Assembly (NCBI GenBank): GCA_030540405.1
Contig: JAUNWH010000029.1
Coordinates: forward strand, 1-35,032
DNA: 35,032 nucleotides
Reading direction: 5' to 3'
From: Spirochaetales bacterium
GTDB taxonomy: Bacteria; Spirochaetota; Spirochaetia; Treponematales; Treponemataceae
Program-made: the position numbers and the translations under genes
The notes under the pieces: generated by a model
The model's input: the letters and a program-made list of their open reading frames with translations, nothing else
The model's database searches: none
What the model was told of the DNA's origin: nothing
Shown here: positions 7,609 to 16,359 of the stretch, one piece after another
How positions within the stretch are numbered: the stretch's first letter is position 1
Layout of the letters: each line of letters starts with the position of its first letter

Positions 7609-8898
7609 TTAGAGAAGACCGCCAATCGCAGTGCCAAGAGTAATGTCGTTTTCACGGCTGATTACATCAAAGTAAAGTCCGCGTTCCTTTACAAGAAGCT
7701 CTTCAAGATAACCAAGAACACGCTGGCGAACTTTATAAGTTTTAAAGAATGAAGTTCCGTTGCAAAGAATGCACACAGGCTTGTCAGCAGTCTTGCCCTC
7801 CCCGCTCTTTATTACACAGGCAGACAAAATTGCGGCGGCCATTCTAGCGCAACGTTCTACAAGAGCGTCAAGCAACTGGAACAAAACATCGTAGTCATCT
7901 TCTTTTGCGCATTCAGCCATAATTGAGCCGAGCTTTGAATTTGTTGAATATGGCGCATGAAGGAACGAATCCATTTCAATTTGCGTAAGAGAATCAAGTT
8001 TGGAAAGTTTTTCTGAAAGTTTTTCTGTAAAAAGATTTTCCTTGCCGGCAGTTGTTACAGCTTCAAAAGCAATCGGTCCCATGTATGCGCCTGAGCAAAG
8101 TTTTTCCATTATACCGATTCCAGGCTTTTCACTTTTTTTATCAAATGAAATATCAAAGTCGCTTCTTGCAACCTTGTCAAATTTTCCAGACTCGCAGTTT
8201 ATAATCTGTGTCTTTAAATTTTTGTATTCCGGAGCTGCAGTCTGAATATACGCAGAATTCATTCCAGTACCAAGGATAAATCCAACATAAGAAGAATATT
8301 TCATTCCTTCATCCGGGTCGGCAGCTCCAGCAAGCAAGGCGGAAACTGTGTCGTTCAGCATTGAAACATGAAGCTTGTTTTTCCAGCCGTGTTCTTTCAA
8401 TGCCTTTTCAAGTTCTTTTCCGATGTGGGAACCTTCAACTTCAGGAGCTTTTACTTCTTTTGTAAAGTTGATAAGAACGCCGTCTCCGTCTTCCTGAATG
8501 TCAACTGGATAAGAAAAGCAGAATCCAATGCTAGAAGACTTGTCTTTAAGATGCTCAAGGTTTGATGCAATCTGGTCAAAGAATTCTTTTTTAGAAAGCT
8601 CGCGGTCAACGCCAGGCATTCTTGTTTTTTCCATAAAATCAATTGAAGGATTTCCGTTTGAATCAAAAGTTACAAGGCAAGAACGAAAATTTGTTCCGCC
8701 GGCATCAATTACAATGACACTTTTTCCAGCTGTAGCCTGAGACGGAGGATTCGCATAAGTTCTAATCATATCCTCGCCAGAAGGACGGCCGCTCAATCCT
8801 TCATTCATATCAAAAAGCATGGCTTCAACAACTGAATTAATGTCCTGATGGATGCTGAAATTGTGTCTGCCCAAAAAGGCTGCAACTTTCCGGTTCAT
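7609..8898 (-). CDS. Hexokinase
   Basis: A 429-residue enzyme that phosphorylates hexoses with ATP, the entry step for sugar use in treponemes, which rely on glycolysis. The eukaryote-type hexokinase fold is visible: phosphate-1 loop IDAGGTNFRS (64-73), sugar-binding segment GFCFSYPVD (125-133), catalytic Asp183 in LNDTVSALLAGA, and phosphate-2 segment GFILGTGMNSAYI (206-218). An adenosine-type motif LCNGTSFFK lies near the C-terminus and the end has GTAIGGLL. The length is like the single-domain bacterial members and the T. pallidum homologue. AAGGAG precedes the ATG. It is monocistronic, with a promoter at 8941-8969 and a terminator at 7574-7596. Confidence 0.93.
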   Translation of the reverse strand: MNRKVAAFLGRHNFSIHQDINSVVEAMLFDMNEGLSGRPSGEDMIRTYANPPSQATAGKSVIVIDAGGTNFRSCLVTFDSNGNPSIDFMEKTRMPGVDRELSKKEFFDQIASNLEHLKDKSSSIGFCFSYPVDIQEDGDGVLINFTKEVKAPEVEGSHIGKELEKALKEHGWKNKLHVSMLNDTVSALLAGAADPDEGMKYSSYVGFILGTGMNSAYIQTAAPEYKNLKTQIINCESGKFDKVARSDFDISFDKKSEKPGIGIMEKLCSGAYMGPIAFEAVTTAGKENLFTEKLSEKLSKLDSLTQIEMDSFLHAPYSTNSKLGSIMAECAKEDDYDVLFQLLDALVERCARMAAAILSACVIKSGEGKTADKPVCILCNGTSFFKTYKVRQRVLGYLEELLVKERGLYFDVISRENDITLGTAIGGLL

Positions 8899-8940
8899 AA
8901 ACGAACTCCTTGTAAACTTGAAATTAAAAATGTTGCTACT

Positions 8941-8969
8941 ATTATAAATATAAAACTAAGAATTATCAA
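8941..8969 (-). promoter_or_regulatory. Sigma-70-type promoter of hexokinase
   Basis: On the minus strand TTGATA, a 17-bp spacer and TATAAT, about 40 bp upstream of the start codon, giving a normal leader that contains AAGGAG. The -10 is a perfect match and the -35 matches at 5 of 6. Confidence 0.7.
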
Positions 8970-9044
8970 TCTGATTTATATGTTCAAAATGGAAATTATC
9001 GTATATAATATATAGAAGAATAAGAAAATAGCAGAGAGGTATTT

Positions 9045-10661
9045 ATGAAATTTGCAAATTCCTACAAATTTAAGTTCTTGGTATTTATATCTTTTTTTAT
9101 AGTTCTTATTTCAGTTATTACCACTATAATAGCGATGATAAACATAAAATCAACAGCATTCAATGTTTTTTCATCACAAGGAGAATCCTTAGTAAAGCGC
9201 GCGCTATACAAAATAGACGCAGATCGCTTTTCAGAGCTTGCAGAAAAACTTGACGAATCACATCCGTACTATACAGAACTATACAAAGAACTTAGAATCA
9301 TAAAATCGCAGACGCAGTGCAAATTTCTTTACACAATGATTCCAAGCGGCGGAAACAATTTCACTTATATTGTAGACGGAAGCACAACTCCCTCTGACAC
9401 AGACAATTTTTCTCCAATCGGAACTGTTGAAGACTTGACAAGCTACGGCGACTATCCGCACATTGTACTGAATGAAAAAGAAATCATAATTTCAGATTTC
9501 AGAGAGCAAGATGGATGGGGCTGGATGATAACGGCTTATGCGCCAATTGTAAAGGACAATAAAGCAATCGGATTTGTTGCCTGCGATTTTGAAGCCGCTT
9601 CAATAATAAAATCTATAAAACAAAGCCAAAGAACAATGACCGTTACCTGCCTGGTACTTTTAGTAATCTGCATTGTTTTTTCGTATATGTGGATTTCCTC
9701 ATTTTTTATAAAGCTTTCTACAATTTCATATAGAATGGACGAAATCGCCAGCGGAGAAAGTGATCTTACAGCGCGTGTTTTGGAATACGAAGAAAAGGAA
9801 ATTGCTGAAATTTCCAAGGCCTGCAACAAAATAATTGAAAAGCTCCAGAAAATGATTATCTCCGAAAAAACAGCCGTTTCAAAGTTAAGTGAAAATTCAA
9901 ATGTGCTTTTGAGCCAGACGCACGAAACGACAAGCCTAATTGAAACAGAAGGCCAATTAATAGAAGATATTTACTCAAAGGCAAAGGAGCAGACTGAAAA
10001 AACGCAGGAAGCAAACGGAACTATTGACGATGTTGTAAATTCCGTGATTGAGCTTGACGAAAAAGCAAGAAACCAGCACGTGGCAATTCAGAATTCTACA
10101 GACGCTGTTAGCCAAATTACAAAAAACATAGAAGAAATCAACGAAAAAATTTCTGGAATCAACAGCGAATATGAAAATATCGTTCAAAAATCCAACGACG
10201 GAAAACAATGCCAGTCCGAAGTCGCAAAAAAAATTGAAGCAATTCAGGAACTTGCGACTAAGCTTTTTGAAGCGAACAAAGTGATTTCTGAAATTTCTGC
10301 GCAAACAAATTTGCTTGCCATGAATGCGGCGATTGAAGCGGCGCACGCAGGTGAAGCAGGAAAAGGATTCAGCGTAGTTGCAAACGAAATCAGAACTCTT
10401 GCAACAAATTCTGCCTCCCAGACAAAATCGATAAAGGAACTTGTTGAAAATATTGAGTCGGCTGTAGAACAGATGGTTTGCGCTTCTACAAATTCCACAA
10501 AATCATTTGACGCGCTGGAATTAAGCATAAAAAGCATGAACAGCTCAATTCAAAGCGTATGCGAAAAAATGAACGAGCAGAATTCAGAGTCAACCAAAAT
10601 CCAAAGCATGATGCAAATTCTCCATGAAGACTCCGATGCGATTTCAGTTTCGTCAGGGTAG
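9045..10661 (+). CDS. Methyl-accepting chemotaxis protein, truncated by TAG
   Basis: A 538-residue chemoreceptor fragment. TM1 is near 9-32, a periplasmic CACHE-like sensor covers about 35-195, TM2 is near 197-222, a HAMP region follows (about 220-275), then a cytoplasmic coiled coil whose signalling tip contains [20 protein letters not shown] near residues 415-435. The start has GAGAGG upstream. The reading frame stops at an amber codon (10659-10661), yet the same frame continues for 67 coding codons to TAA at 10863-10865 with typical receptor sequence. The missing part is the membrane-proximal end of the descending helix, including the region where the second methylation helix should lie. 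Whether the stop is genuine, suppressed or an error cannot be decided here. Confidence 0.85.
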   Translation: MKFANSYKFKFLVFISFFIVLISVITTIIAMINIKSTAFNVFSSQGESLVKRALYKIDADRFSELAEKLDESHPYYTELYKELRIIKSQTQCKFLYTMIPSGGNNFTYIVDGSTTPSDTDNFSPIGTVEDLTSYGDYPHIVLNEKEIIISDFREQDGWGWMITAYAPIVKDNKAIGFVACDFEAASIIKSIKQSQRTMTVTCLVLLVICIVFSYMWISSFFIKLSTISYRMDEIASGESDLTARVLEYEEKEIAEISKACNKIIEKLQKMIISEKTAVSKLSENSNVLLSQTHETTSLIETEGQLIEDIYSKAKEQTEKTQEANGTIDDVVNSVIELDEKARNQHVAIQNSTDAVSQITKNIEEINEKISGINSEYENIVQKSNDGKQCQSEVAKKIEAIQELATKLFEANKVISEISAQTNLLAMNAAIEAAHAGEAGKGFSVVANEIRTLATNSASQTKSIKELVENIESAVEQMVCASTNSTKSFDALELSIKSMNSSIQSVCEKMNEQNSESTKIQSMMQILHEDSDAISVSSG

Positions 10662-10865
10662 CTCAAGACAAAAAATTCGCTTCTTGAAGAGCAAGTTTCA
10701 ATTCTTCAGGAAAAAGCTTCGGAAATTCTTGACAGCTCAAGCACCGCTTCCGAAAACCTTGACAAGATGAAAAATTTTGCAGGCAAAGTAAATTCACATT
10801 CAGAAGAAAATCTTACGCTTTCTGAATCTGTAAAGAAAATTGTTGACAGCTACAAAACTGAATAA
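10662..10865 (+). pseudogene. In-frame remnant of the chemoreceptor C-terminus
   Basis: Reading on from the TAG in the same frame gives 67 codons beginning LKTKNSLLEEQVSILQEKAS and ending VDSYKTE before TAA. The heptad pattern and Ser/Glu/Lys composition continue the coiled coil of the receptor without a shift. It has no start codon or ribosome site of its own, so it is not an independent gene. One base change (for example to GAG or CAG) would restore a 606-residue receptor. Confidence 0.85.
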
Positions 10866-10871
10866 AAAAAG

Positions 10872-11025
10872 CTAGTTAACCTTAATTTCGAGTTTTTATA
10901 AGAACAGTAATTTAAGTGTCATTCCCGTGCTACGACACGGGAATCTGTTGGAAATTTTCAATAGATTATCGGGTCAAGCCCGATAATGACATTAAATTAT
11001 AAAACTCGAAGTTTGGGCTAGTTAA
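10872..11025. repeat. Composite palindromic repeat element, copy 1
   Basis: An imperfect inverted repeat. The outer arms are TTCGAGTTTTTATAA (10887-10901) and TTATAAAACTCGAA (10997-11010). Inside are two perfect 9-bp hairpins in opposite orientation: ATTCCCGTG/CACGGGAAT (10921-10944, loop CTACGA) and ATTATCGGG/CCCGATAAT (10965-10987, loop TCAAG). Each hairpin is bounded on the outside by TGTC/GACA and on the inside by AATCTGTTG or its inverse. It fills almost the whole gap between the receptor and the helicase gene, so it forms that gene's upstream region. No transposase is nearby. Confidence 0.9.
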
Positions 11026-11038
11026 AAAAGGAATAAAA

Positions 11039-13066
11039 ATGTCTCTTGAAAATGATTTAAAGGACAAGCTCAATCCAGAGCAATACAAAGCTGTGTCTAC
11101 AATTGAAGGTCCGATTTTAATAATTGCAGGCGCAGGCTCTGGAAAAACACGCGTAATCACTTACAGAATTGCAAATATGCTTGAAAAAGGAATTCCGCAA
11201 AGCCAGATTCTCGCGCTCACTTTTACAAACAAAGCCGCAAAGGAAATGGAAGAGCGCATAAAAGAACTTACTGGGAAAAAACTGAACAATCTTACAGTAA
11301 GCACTTTTCATGCGTTCGGAGTCCGCATTCTAAGACAGGAAATTACAAAGCTTGGCTACCGGGAAAATTTTTCAATCTATGACGAAACTGACAAAAAGGC
11401 TCTTATAAAAGAAAGCGGACGTGAACTGAAATTTTCAGCAGACGCAATGGATCTTTACAAAATAAGCACTCTGTTCAGCGATATAAAAACCGGGCGCAAA
11501 AACTGGAATTCCGAAAGCGATATGTACAGAAGCCTTTACGAAGAATATCAGTCGGGACTTAAGCTTTTTAATTCCGTTGACTTTGACGACTTGATTGTGC
11601 TCCCGATAAAACTTTTCAAAGAGAACCCGGAAGTTTTGGAAGCGTACAGAAACAGATTCCGCTACATAATGGTTGACGAATTTCAAGACACAAGCCATCA
11701 GCAGTACGAAATGATGCATCTTCTTGCAAACAAAAATATCGCAGTTGTTGGCGATGACGATCAAAGCATTTACAGCTGGCGCGGCGCAGATTTTCAGAAT
11801 ATAATCAACTTTGAAAAAGATTTTCCTGAAGTTACAGAAATAAGGCTTGAGCAGAACTACCGGTCAACTGGAACAATCTTAGCGGCGGCAAACGGAGTAA
11901 TAAAACACAACACAAACCGTAAAGACAAAGAGCTTTGGAGCGGAAACGGAAACGGAAAACCAATCGAGCTTTATTCGCCGGAAAACGAAGCCGCAGAAGC
12001 CGACTTTATTGCAGAAGGAATTCTTGGAATCAGTGTAGACGAAAAACGCAACTATGACGACTTTGGAGTTTTAATCAGGGCAAACACACAGAGCCGTGCA
12101 ATTGAAGAAGCATTTCTTGAAAACAACATTCCATACACTATGAGCGGCGGCACAAGTTTTTTTGAGCGCAAGGAAATAAAAGATGTAATCAGCTATCTGC
12201 GCATAATTGCAAACCATGACGACGACATAAATCTTTTGCGCATAATAAACACACCGCGGCGTGGAATCGGAAAGGCTGCAATCGAATCAATAAACAAAGT
12301 TGCCTCCACAATGAATTTTTCTCTGTGGGAATCTATTCAGGCAATTTTGTCGTCTTCGGAAGAAGAATGTCCTGTAAGTGAAAAAACAAAAGCGGATCTT
12401 GAAGCCTTTTCAAACATAATAGAAAATTCAAAAAGCATGCTTTCTGGAAAAGGGCTTGCAAAAAAAGTACGCGCCTTAGTAGATGAAATAAATTATTTTG
12501 ACTATTTGATTTCAGAAAATCCCAAGAGTGAAAAATCCGCAAGATTCAAGTACATGAACATCGAAAGCTTAATCAAGAGCATGGAGCAATGGGAAAACAA
12601 TCCAAACTATGATGACACAAGTCTTTACGCGTATTTAAACAGAATCACTTTAATTTCAAGAGACGACATGGACGACGAGCAGGACAAAGGCAAAGTGAAC
12701 CTAATGACAATCCACGCAAGCAAGGGGCTGGAATTTCCTGTTGTATTTATTGCCGGAGCAGAAGAAGGACTTATGCCCCATGCCCATGCTGTAGAAGAAG
12801 GCGGAGATGTGGCGGTTGAAGAAGAACGGCGGCTTTTTTACGTTGCAGTTACAAGAGCAAGGGACAGGCTTTTAATTTCCTCATGCTCACACAGAAGAAA
12901 AATGACTTCCACAGTTGAATGCGAGCCAAGCCGCTTCCTTGATGAAATTCCCAAAAATCTTGTTGAATACCATGAGCCTTCAAAAGAAGTTGACGCAGAA
13001 ACAGCTCACGAGCTTTTGCAAAACATGCTGAAAAACATGGCAAAACCAAGAGTTCCAAAGATTTAA
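11039..13066 (+). CDS. pcrA: ATP-dependent DNA helicase, UvrD/PcrA/Rep family
   Basis: A 675-residue superfamily 1A 3'-5' helicase for repair and replication restart. In order: Q motif LNPEQYKAV (Gln15), Walker A AGAGSGKT (30-37), motif Ia LTFTNKAAKEM, motif II VDEFQDT, motif III VVGDDDQSIYSWRGAD, motif IV LEQNYRST, motif V VNLMTIHASKGLEFPVVF, and motif VI EEERRLFYVAVTRAR. All catalytic motifs are intact. It is somewhat shorter than Bacillus PcrA or E. coli UvrD (720-740 residues), with a short C-terminal tail. AAGGA precedes the ATG. It begins 14 nt after the repeat element. Rep, UvrD and PcrA cannot be told apart by motif alone; the symbol is provisional. Confidence 0.92.
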   Translation: MSLENDLKDKLNPEQYKAVSTIEGPILIIAGAGSGKTRVITYRIANMLEKGIPQSQILALTFTNKAAKEMEERIKELTGKKLNNLTVSTFHAFGVRILRQEITKLGYRENFSIYDETDKKALIKESGRELKFSADAMDLYKISTLFSDIKTGRKNWNSESDMYRSLYEEYQSGLKLFNSVDFDDLIVLPIKLFKENPEVLEAYRNRFRYIMVDEFQDTSHQQYEMMHLLANKNIAVVGDDDQSIYSWRGADFQNIINFEKDFPEVTEIRLEQNYRSTGTILAAANGVIKHNTNRKDKELWSGNGNGKPIELYSPENEAAEADFIAEGILGISVDEKRNYDDFGVLIRANTQSRAIEEAFLENNIPYTMSGGTSFFERKEIKDVISYLRIIANHDDDINLLRIINTPRRGIGKAAIESINKVASTMNFSLWESIQAILSSSEEECPVSEKTKADLEAFSNIIENSKSMLSGKGLAKKVRALVDEINYFDYLISENPKSEKSARFKYMNIESLIKSMEQWENNPNYDDTSLYAYLNRITLISRDDMDDEQDKGKVNLMTIHASKGLEFPVVFIAGAEEGLMPHAHAVEEGGDVAVEEERRLFYVAVTRARDRLLISSCSHRRKMTSTVECEPSRFLDEIPKNLVEYHEPSKEVDAETAHELLQNMLKNMAKPRVPKI

Positions 13067-13088
13067 AAGTTCCATGCAAGATTGACAT

Positions 13089-13117
13089 TTGCAAATGCAA
13101 AGTTCTTGTGCTATAAT
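13089..13117 (+). promoter_or_regulatory. Promoter of the lipoprotein gene, leaderless geometry
   Basis: TTGCAA, a 17-bp spacer and a perfect TATAAT (13112-13117) whose end is 6 nt before the ATG at 13124. There is no ribosome site. The perfect 12-bp palindrome CATTTGCAAATG (13086-13097) overlaps the -35 box and could be an operator. Confidence 0.6.
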
Positions 13118-13123
13118 TAAAAA

Positions 13124-13690
13124 ATGAGAACAATTTTATCGAAAACAGTTTTTACTATTTTAACGGCAGTATGCACGCTGGCATTTTTTTCCTGCGCAAC
13201 ATCACCTAAGAATTCAGAATTTCTGAAAGTTGAAGACAAGCAGACACCGCCTCCGATGTTAACAGAACTTCCTGTTATTGAATATTCTGGAATCGGAATA
13301 AAATACGAAGTTGAATCAATGCTGCTTCATCATTTTCTTGTTGTTCAGGACAAAGATGCAAGCGGACAGTTTGCAGCACGGCTTCTTGATGAGGCGGCAA
13401 CTGCAAAACTCAAAGTAAAGTTTCCGGCTGGAACTTACGAATGCCTTATAAAAGAAAAAGCTACAGATTCCGATCACAGCGCATTTTATGTTTATATAGA
13501 CAACACGCCATTCCGTGTTTATCCAAGCAATCCGCCGCTAGGAACTTGGGAGCTAACAACAAGAGCGCCAATTTATTTTACAATCGACGAGCCACGTACA
13601 ATCCTAATTACAATTCAGGCAAATTCAGAGCAAAAAACTGGAGATGTCGGAATGAACTTGGACTTTATACAATTTGTAAAAAGACAGTAA
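13124..13690 (+). CDS. Putative exported lipoprotein, unknown function
   Basis: A 188-residue protein. A signal peptide (basic start, hydrophobic core about 9-22) ends in a relaxed spirochaetal lipobox, with Cys24 in FFSC followed by Ala, so it is probably lipidated and membrane-anchored. The remainder is rich in beta-strand-forming segments: FPAGTYECLIKE, SAFYVYIDNTPFRVYP, ILITIQAN, and GMNLDFIQFVK at the end. That pattern (a GTY strand, a vYvDn-type strand and a final nlDfi strand) recalls carbohydrate-binding beta-sandwich modules of the CBM6/35 type, but this is a weak impression only. It is transcribed alone, from a promoter immediately before the ATG to the terminator at 13712. Confidence 0.72.
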   Translation: MRTILSKTVFTILTAVCTLAFFSCATSPKNSEFLKVEDKQTPPPMLTELPVIEYSGIGIKYEVESMLLHHFLVVQDKDASGQFAARLLDEAATAKLKVKFPAGTYECLIKEKATDSDHSAFYVYIDNTPFRVYPSNPPLGTWELTTRAPIYFTIDEPRTILITIQANSEQKTGDVGMNLDFIQFVKRQ

Positions 13691-13711
13691 ACAATATTTT
13701 TACGCATAAAG

Positions 13712-13740
13712 AAAGCCTCGTTTTCACGAGGCTTTTTCTT
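13712..13740. terminator. Bidirectional terminator
   Basis: A perfect 10-bp stem, AAAGCCTCGT and ACGAGGCTTT with a TTTC loop, followed by a T-rich run on the plus strand and preceded by A-rich sequence. It lies between the converging lipoprotein and rmlB genes and can serve both, more convincingly the plus strand. Confidence 0.85.
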
Positions 13741-13750
13741 TTCTTTAACT

Positions 13751-14866
13751 TTATCTTGACTTGTAGTTAGCGTCTATCCATTTTGTGTATTCACCGCTAA
13801 GAATATGGTCAACCCATTCTGTATTTTTTAAATACCAGTCAACAGTCGCATTCAATCCGTCCTCAAAGGTCATTTTTCGCTGCCAGCCAAGTTCCGTTTT
13901 TATTTTTGTGCAGTCAATTGCATATCGCTTGTCATGTCCCGGACGATCTTTTACATAAGTGATTGTTTTTTCAATTTCAGAAACAGGTTTTCCAAGTTTT
14001 TCAGCAGCAAGCTCAATCACTTTATGAAGAAGCTTTATATTCTGCCATTCATTTTCACCGCCAATGTTATATTTCTGACCAGTGCGTCCTTTGTTTACAA
14101 TAAGCCAAACTGCGCGGTTGTGGTCTTCAACATAAATCCAGTCGCGGATATTGTCGCCCTTTCCGTAAACAGGAAGAGACTTGCCATCGCGGATATTGCT
14201 AATCATAAGAGGCAAAAGTTTTTCCGGGAACTGATAAGGTCCGTAATTGTTTGTGCAGTTGCTTAAAGTAAGAGGCAAACCGTAAGTATGAAAATACGCC
14301 ATTGCAATATGGTCGGAACTTGCCTTGCTAGAAGAATACGGAGAGCGAGGATCATAAGGAGTTGTTTCTGTAAAATATCCTGTTTCACCAAGAGAACCGT
14401 AAACTTCATCAGTTGAAATATGATGAAAAAGAACATCGTCCCTGAATGTTCCGTCCGGCCTCTTCCAAAAATTGCGGGCAGCATCCAAAAGTGTGAAAGT
14501 TCCCATCACATTTGTTTTTATAAAAGCTTCAGGTCCCAGAATAGAACGGTCAACATGGCTTTCCGCTGCAAAATGAATGATTGTATCGATGTCATACTGC
14601 TTTAAAATCCGCTCAATTTCTGAACGGTTGCAAATATCCACTTTTTCAAAGAAGTAACGTGTTCCGCCGAACTTTTCCTCAACATCCTTTAATGACTCAA
14701 GATTTCCGGCATAAGTAAGACAGTCAACATTCACAACGTTTCCGCTGAAGTTTGCATCGTTAAAAAGATTTCCATTTGCCGAAGAAAGTCCGAACAAATA
14801 ATGAATAAAATTCGAGCCGATAAAACCAGCTCCGCCAGTTACAAGAATATTTTTTAGTTTGCGCAT
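13751..14866 (-). CDS. rfbB: dTDP-glucose 4,6-dehydratase RmlB
   Basis: A 371-residue cytosolic NAD-dependent enzyme that converts dTDP-glucose to dTDP-4-keto-6-deoxyglucose, step two of dTDP-rhamnose synthesis. It has the Rossmann loop TGGAGFIGSNF near the N-terminus, HFAAESHVDRS, the catalytic STDEVYG (Asp-Glu pair), the YSSSK catalytic motif, and NNYGPYQFPEKLLP. I place the start at ATG 14866, two bases after the rmlC stop, because AGGG lies upstream and the protein then begins directly before the nucleotide-binding strand; a longer reading from 14890 would overlap rmlC. It is the last gene of the sugar operon. Confidence 0.95.
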   Translation of the reverse strand: MRKLKNILVTGGAGFIGSNFIHYLFGLSSANGNLFNDANFSGNVVNVDCLTYAGNLESLKDVEEKFGGTRYFFEKVDICNRSEIERILKQYDIDTIIHFAAESHVDRSILGPEAFIKTNVMGTFTLLDAARNFWKRPDGTFRDDVLFHHISTDEVYGSLGETGYFTETTPYDPRSPYSSSKASSDHIAMAYFHTYGLPLTLSNCTNNYGPYQFPEKLLPLMISNIRDGKSLPVYGKGDNIRDWIYVEDHNRAVWLIVNKGRTGQKYNIGGENEWQNIKLLHKVIELAAEKLGKPVSEIEKTITYVKDRPGHDKRYAIDCTKIKTELGWQRKMTFEDGLNATVDWYLKNTEWVDHILSGEYTKWIDANYKSR

Positions 14867-14867
14867 T

Positions 14868-15467
14868 TTATTTTCCCTGCCATTTTCCATTTAAATCAAA
14901 GTAATCCGCATCAAAAGAGAATGCCGGATGTTTTTTGTCTTTTTCGCTTAAAAGTGGAGATTCTCCTGCGCCAACAGATTTCCAGTCAACTCCAATTGAA
15001 GAATCATTCCACATCAAGCCGCCTTCATCTTCCGGATGATAAAAGTCCGTGCATTTGTAGGCAAAAACCGCCGAATCAGAAATCACATAAAATCCGTGGG
15101 CAAAACCTTCTGGAATGTAAAACTGATTTTGCTTTTCGCTGTCAAGGACAACTCCGTAGTATTTTCCAAATGAGGCAGAACCTTTGCGCAAATCCACTGC
15201 AACATCAAAAACTTTTCCCTGCAATGAGCGCACAAGTTTTCCCTGAGGATGCTTTGTCTGAAAATGCAGTCCGCGCAAAACGCCTTTTGACGAAGACGAC
15301 TGATTGTCCTGCACAAATTTCATTTTTAGGCCGGCTTCAAAAAAATCTTTTTCACTGTAAGTTTCCAAAAAATATCCGCGGCTGTCTCCAAAGACTTTTG
15401 GCTGAATTTCATAAAGCCCAGAAAATTCTGTTCCGTCAGAAGAATAGCATTTTTTAAAGTCGAACAT
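14868..15467 (-). CDS. rfbC: dTDP-4-dehydrorhamnose 3,5-epimerase RmlC
   Basis: A 199-residue cupin enzyme that epimerises the 4-keto-6-deoxy sugar, step three of dTDP-rhamnose synthesis. Signatures include DSRGYFLETY, FVQDNQSSSSKGVLRGLHFQ (split by the catalytic His in LRGLHFQ), KLVRSLQGKVFDVAVDLRKGS, and FYIPEGFAHGF. Length is typical, perhaps with a slightly extended C-terminus. Its start codon shares one base with the rmlA stop (TGATG), so translation is coupled. Confidence 0.95.
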   Translation of the reverse strand: MFDFKKCYSSDGTEFSGLYEIQPKVFGDSRGYFLETYSEKDFFEAGLKMKFVQDNQSSSSKGVLRGLHFQTKHPQGKLVRSLQGKVFDVAVDLRKGSASFGKYYGVVLDSEKQNQFYIPEGFAHGFYVISDSAVFAYKCTDFYHPEDEGGLMWNDSSIGVDWKSVGAGESPLLSEKDKKHPAFSFDADYFDLNGKWQGK

Positions 15468-16342
15468 CAGTTTTCTCCTGCTATATATTCAAGATATCGG
15501 CCGTATTCTGTTTTGTAGCCCGAAGCAAGAGACAAAAGCTCTTCTTTGGAAATCCAACCGTTGCGGAATGCAATTTCTTCAATGCAGCTTACATACATTC
15601 CCTGGCGTTTTTGAATTGTAGCAATAAAATTGCTTGCTTCCAAAAGCCCGTCGTAAGTTCCAGTATCAAGCCAAGCCATTCCGCGTCCAAGAAGCTCAAC
15701 AGAAAGCTGGCCTCTTGAAAGGAATTCGTTGTTTACAGAAGTTATTTCAATTTCTCCGCGGGCAGAAGGCTTTACATCAGTGGCGATTTTTACAACGTCA
15801 TTTGAATAAAAGTAAAGTCCTGGAACTGCATAGTTTGACTTTGGAACTGAAGGTTTTTCTTCAATTCCAAGAACTTTTCCAGATTTATCGAATTCAACAA
15901 CTCCGTAAGCAGAAGGCTCTTTTACATAATAGCCGAAAATCACACTGCCCTTTCCAGACTCAACAGTTTCTTTTGCGCGCTTTAAAGTTGAAGTAAACGA
16001 CTGACCGTAAAAAATATTGTCGCCAAGAACTAAGGCAACGCTGTCATCTGCAATAAAATTTTTTCCAATAATAAAAGCATCAGCAAGTCCGCGCGGCTTT
16101 TCCTGAACCTTATATTCAAATTTCATTCCGAGCCAGCTTCCGTCTCCAAAAAGCTCTTTAAATAAAGGCAAATCCCTTGGAGTTGAAATTATAAGAACTT
16201 CTTTTATTCCCGCAAGCATAAGACAGCTTAACGGGTAATAAATCATCGGCTTGTCGTACAACGGAAGAATCTGCTTTGAAACAGCTTTTGTAATTGGATA
16301 AAGTCTAGTTCCAGAACCGCCTGCTAAAATAATCCCCTTCAT
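15467..16342 (-). CDS. rfbA: Glucose-1-phosphate thymidylyltransferase RmlA
   Basis: A 291-residue nucleotidyltransferase that makes dTDP-glucose from dTTP and glucose-1-phosphate, the committed step of the pathway. The N-terminus has the NTP-binding signature [19 protein letters not shown] followed by [14 protein letters not shown]. Other family segments are VLGDNIFYG, the EKP motif in [20 protein letters not shown], and [15 protein letters not shown]. Length is standard. It follows the Wzz-like gene by 17 nt and precedes rmlC with a one-base overlap. No rmlD follows in this cluster, so the final reductase is encoded elsewhere or the end product is another dTDP-sugar. Confidence 0.96.
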   Translation of the reverse strand: MKGIILAGGSGTRLYPITKAVSKQILPLYDKPMIYYPLSCLMLAGIKEVLIISTPRDLPLFKELFGDGSWLGMKFEYKVQEKPRGLADAFIIGKNFIADDSVALVLGDNIFYGQSFTSTLKRAKETVESGKGSVIFGYYVKEPSAYGVVEFDKSGKVLGIEEKPSVPKSNYAVPGLYFYSNDVVKIATDVKPSARGEIEITSVNNEFLSRGQLSVELLGRGMAWLDTGTYDGLLEASNFIATIQKRQGMYVSCIEEIAFRNGWISKEELLSLASGYKTEYGRYLEYIAGEN

Positions 16343-16359
16343 TTTAAACCTCTAAAAAA

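Noticed and set aside
10659-10661. TAG decoded as pyrrolysine
   Set aside because: Nothing in the window suggests pyl genes, the site is in a coiled coil of a chemoreceptor, and a single-base nonsense change explains it more simply.
10872-11025. Insertion sequence or MITE with an identifiable parent transposase
   Set aside because: There is no transposase in the window, no clear target duplication, and the outer ends are imperfect. I list it only as a palindromic repeat element.
13441-13770. Second gene overlapping the lipoprotein in another frame
   Set aside because: It lacks a ribosome site, passes through the terminator hairpin, and has a composition expected of a shifted frame.
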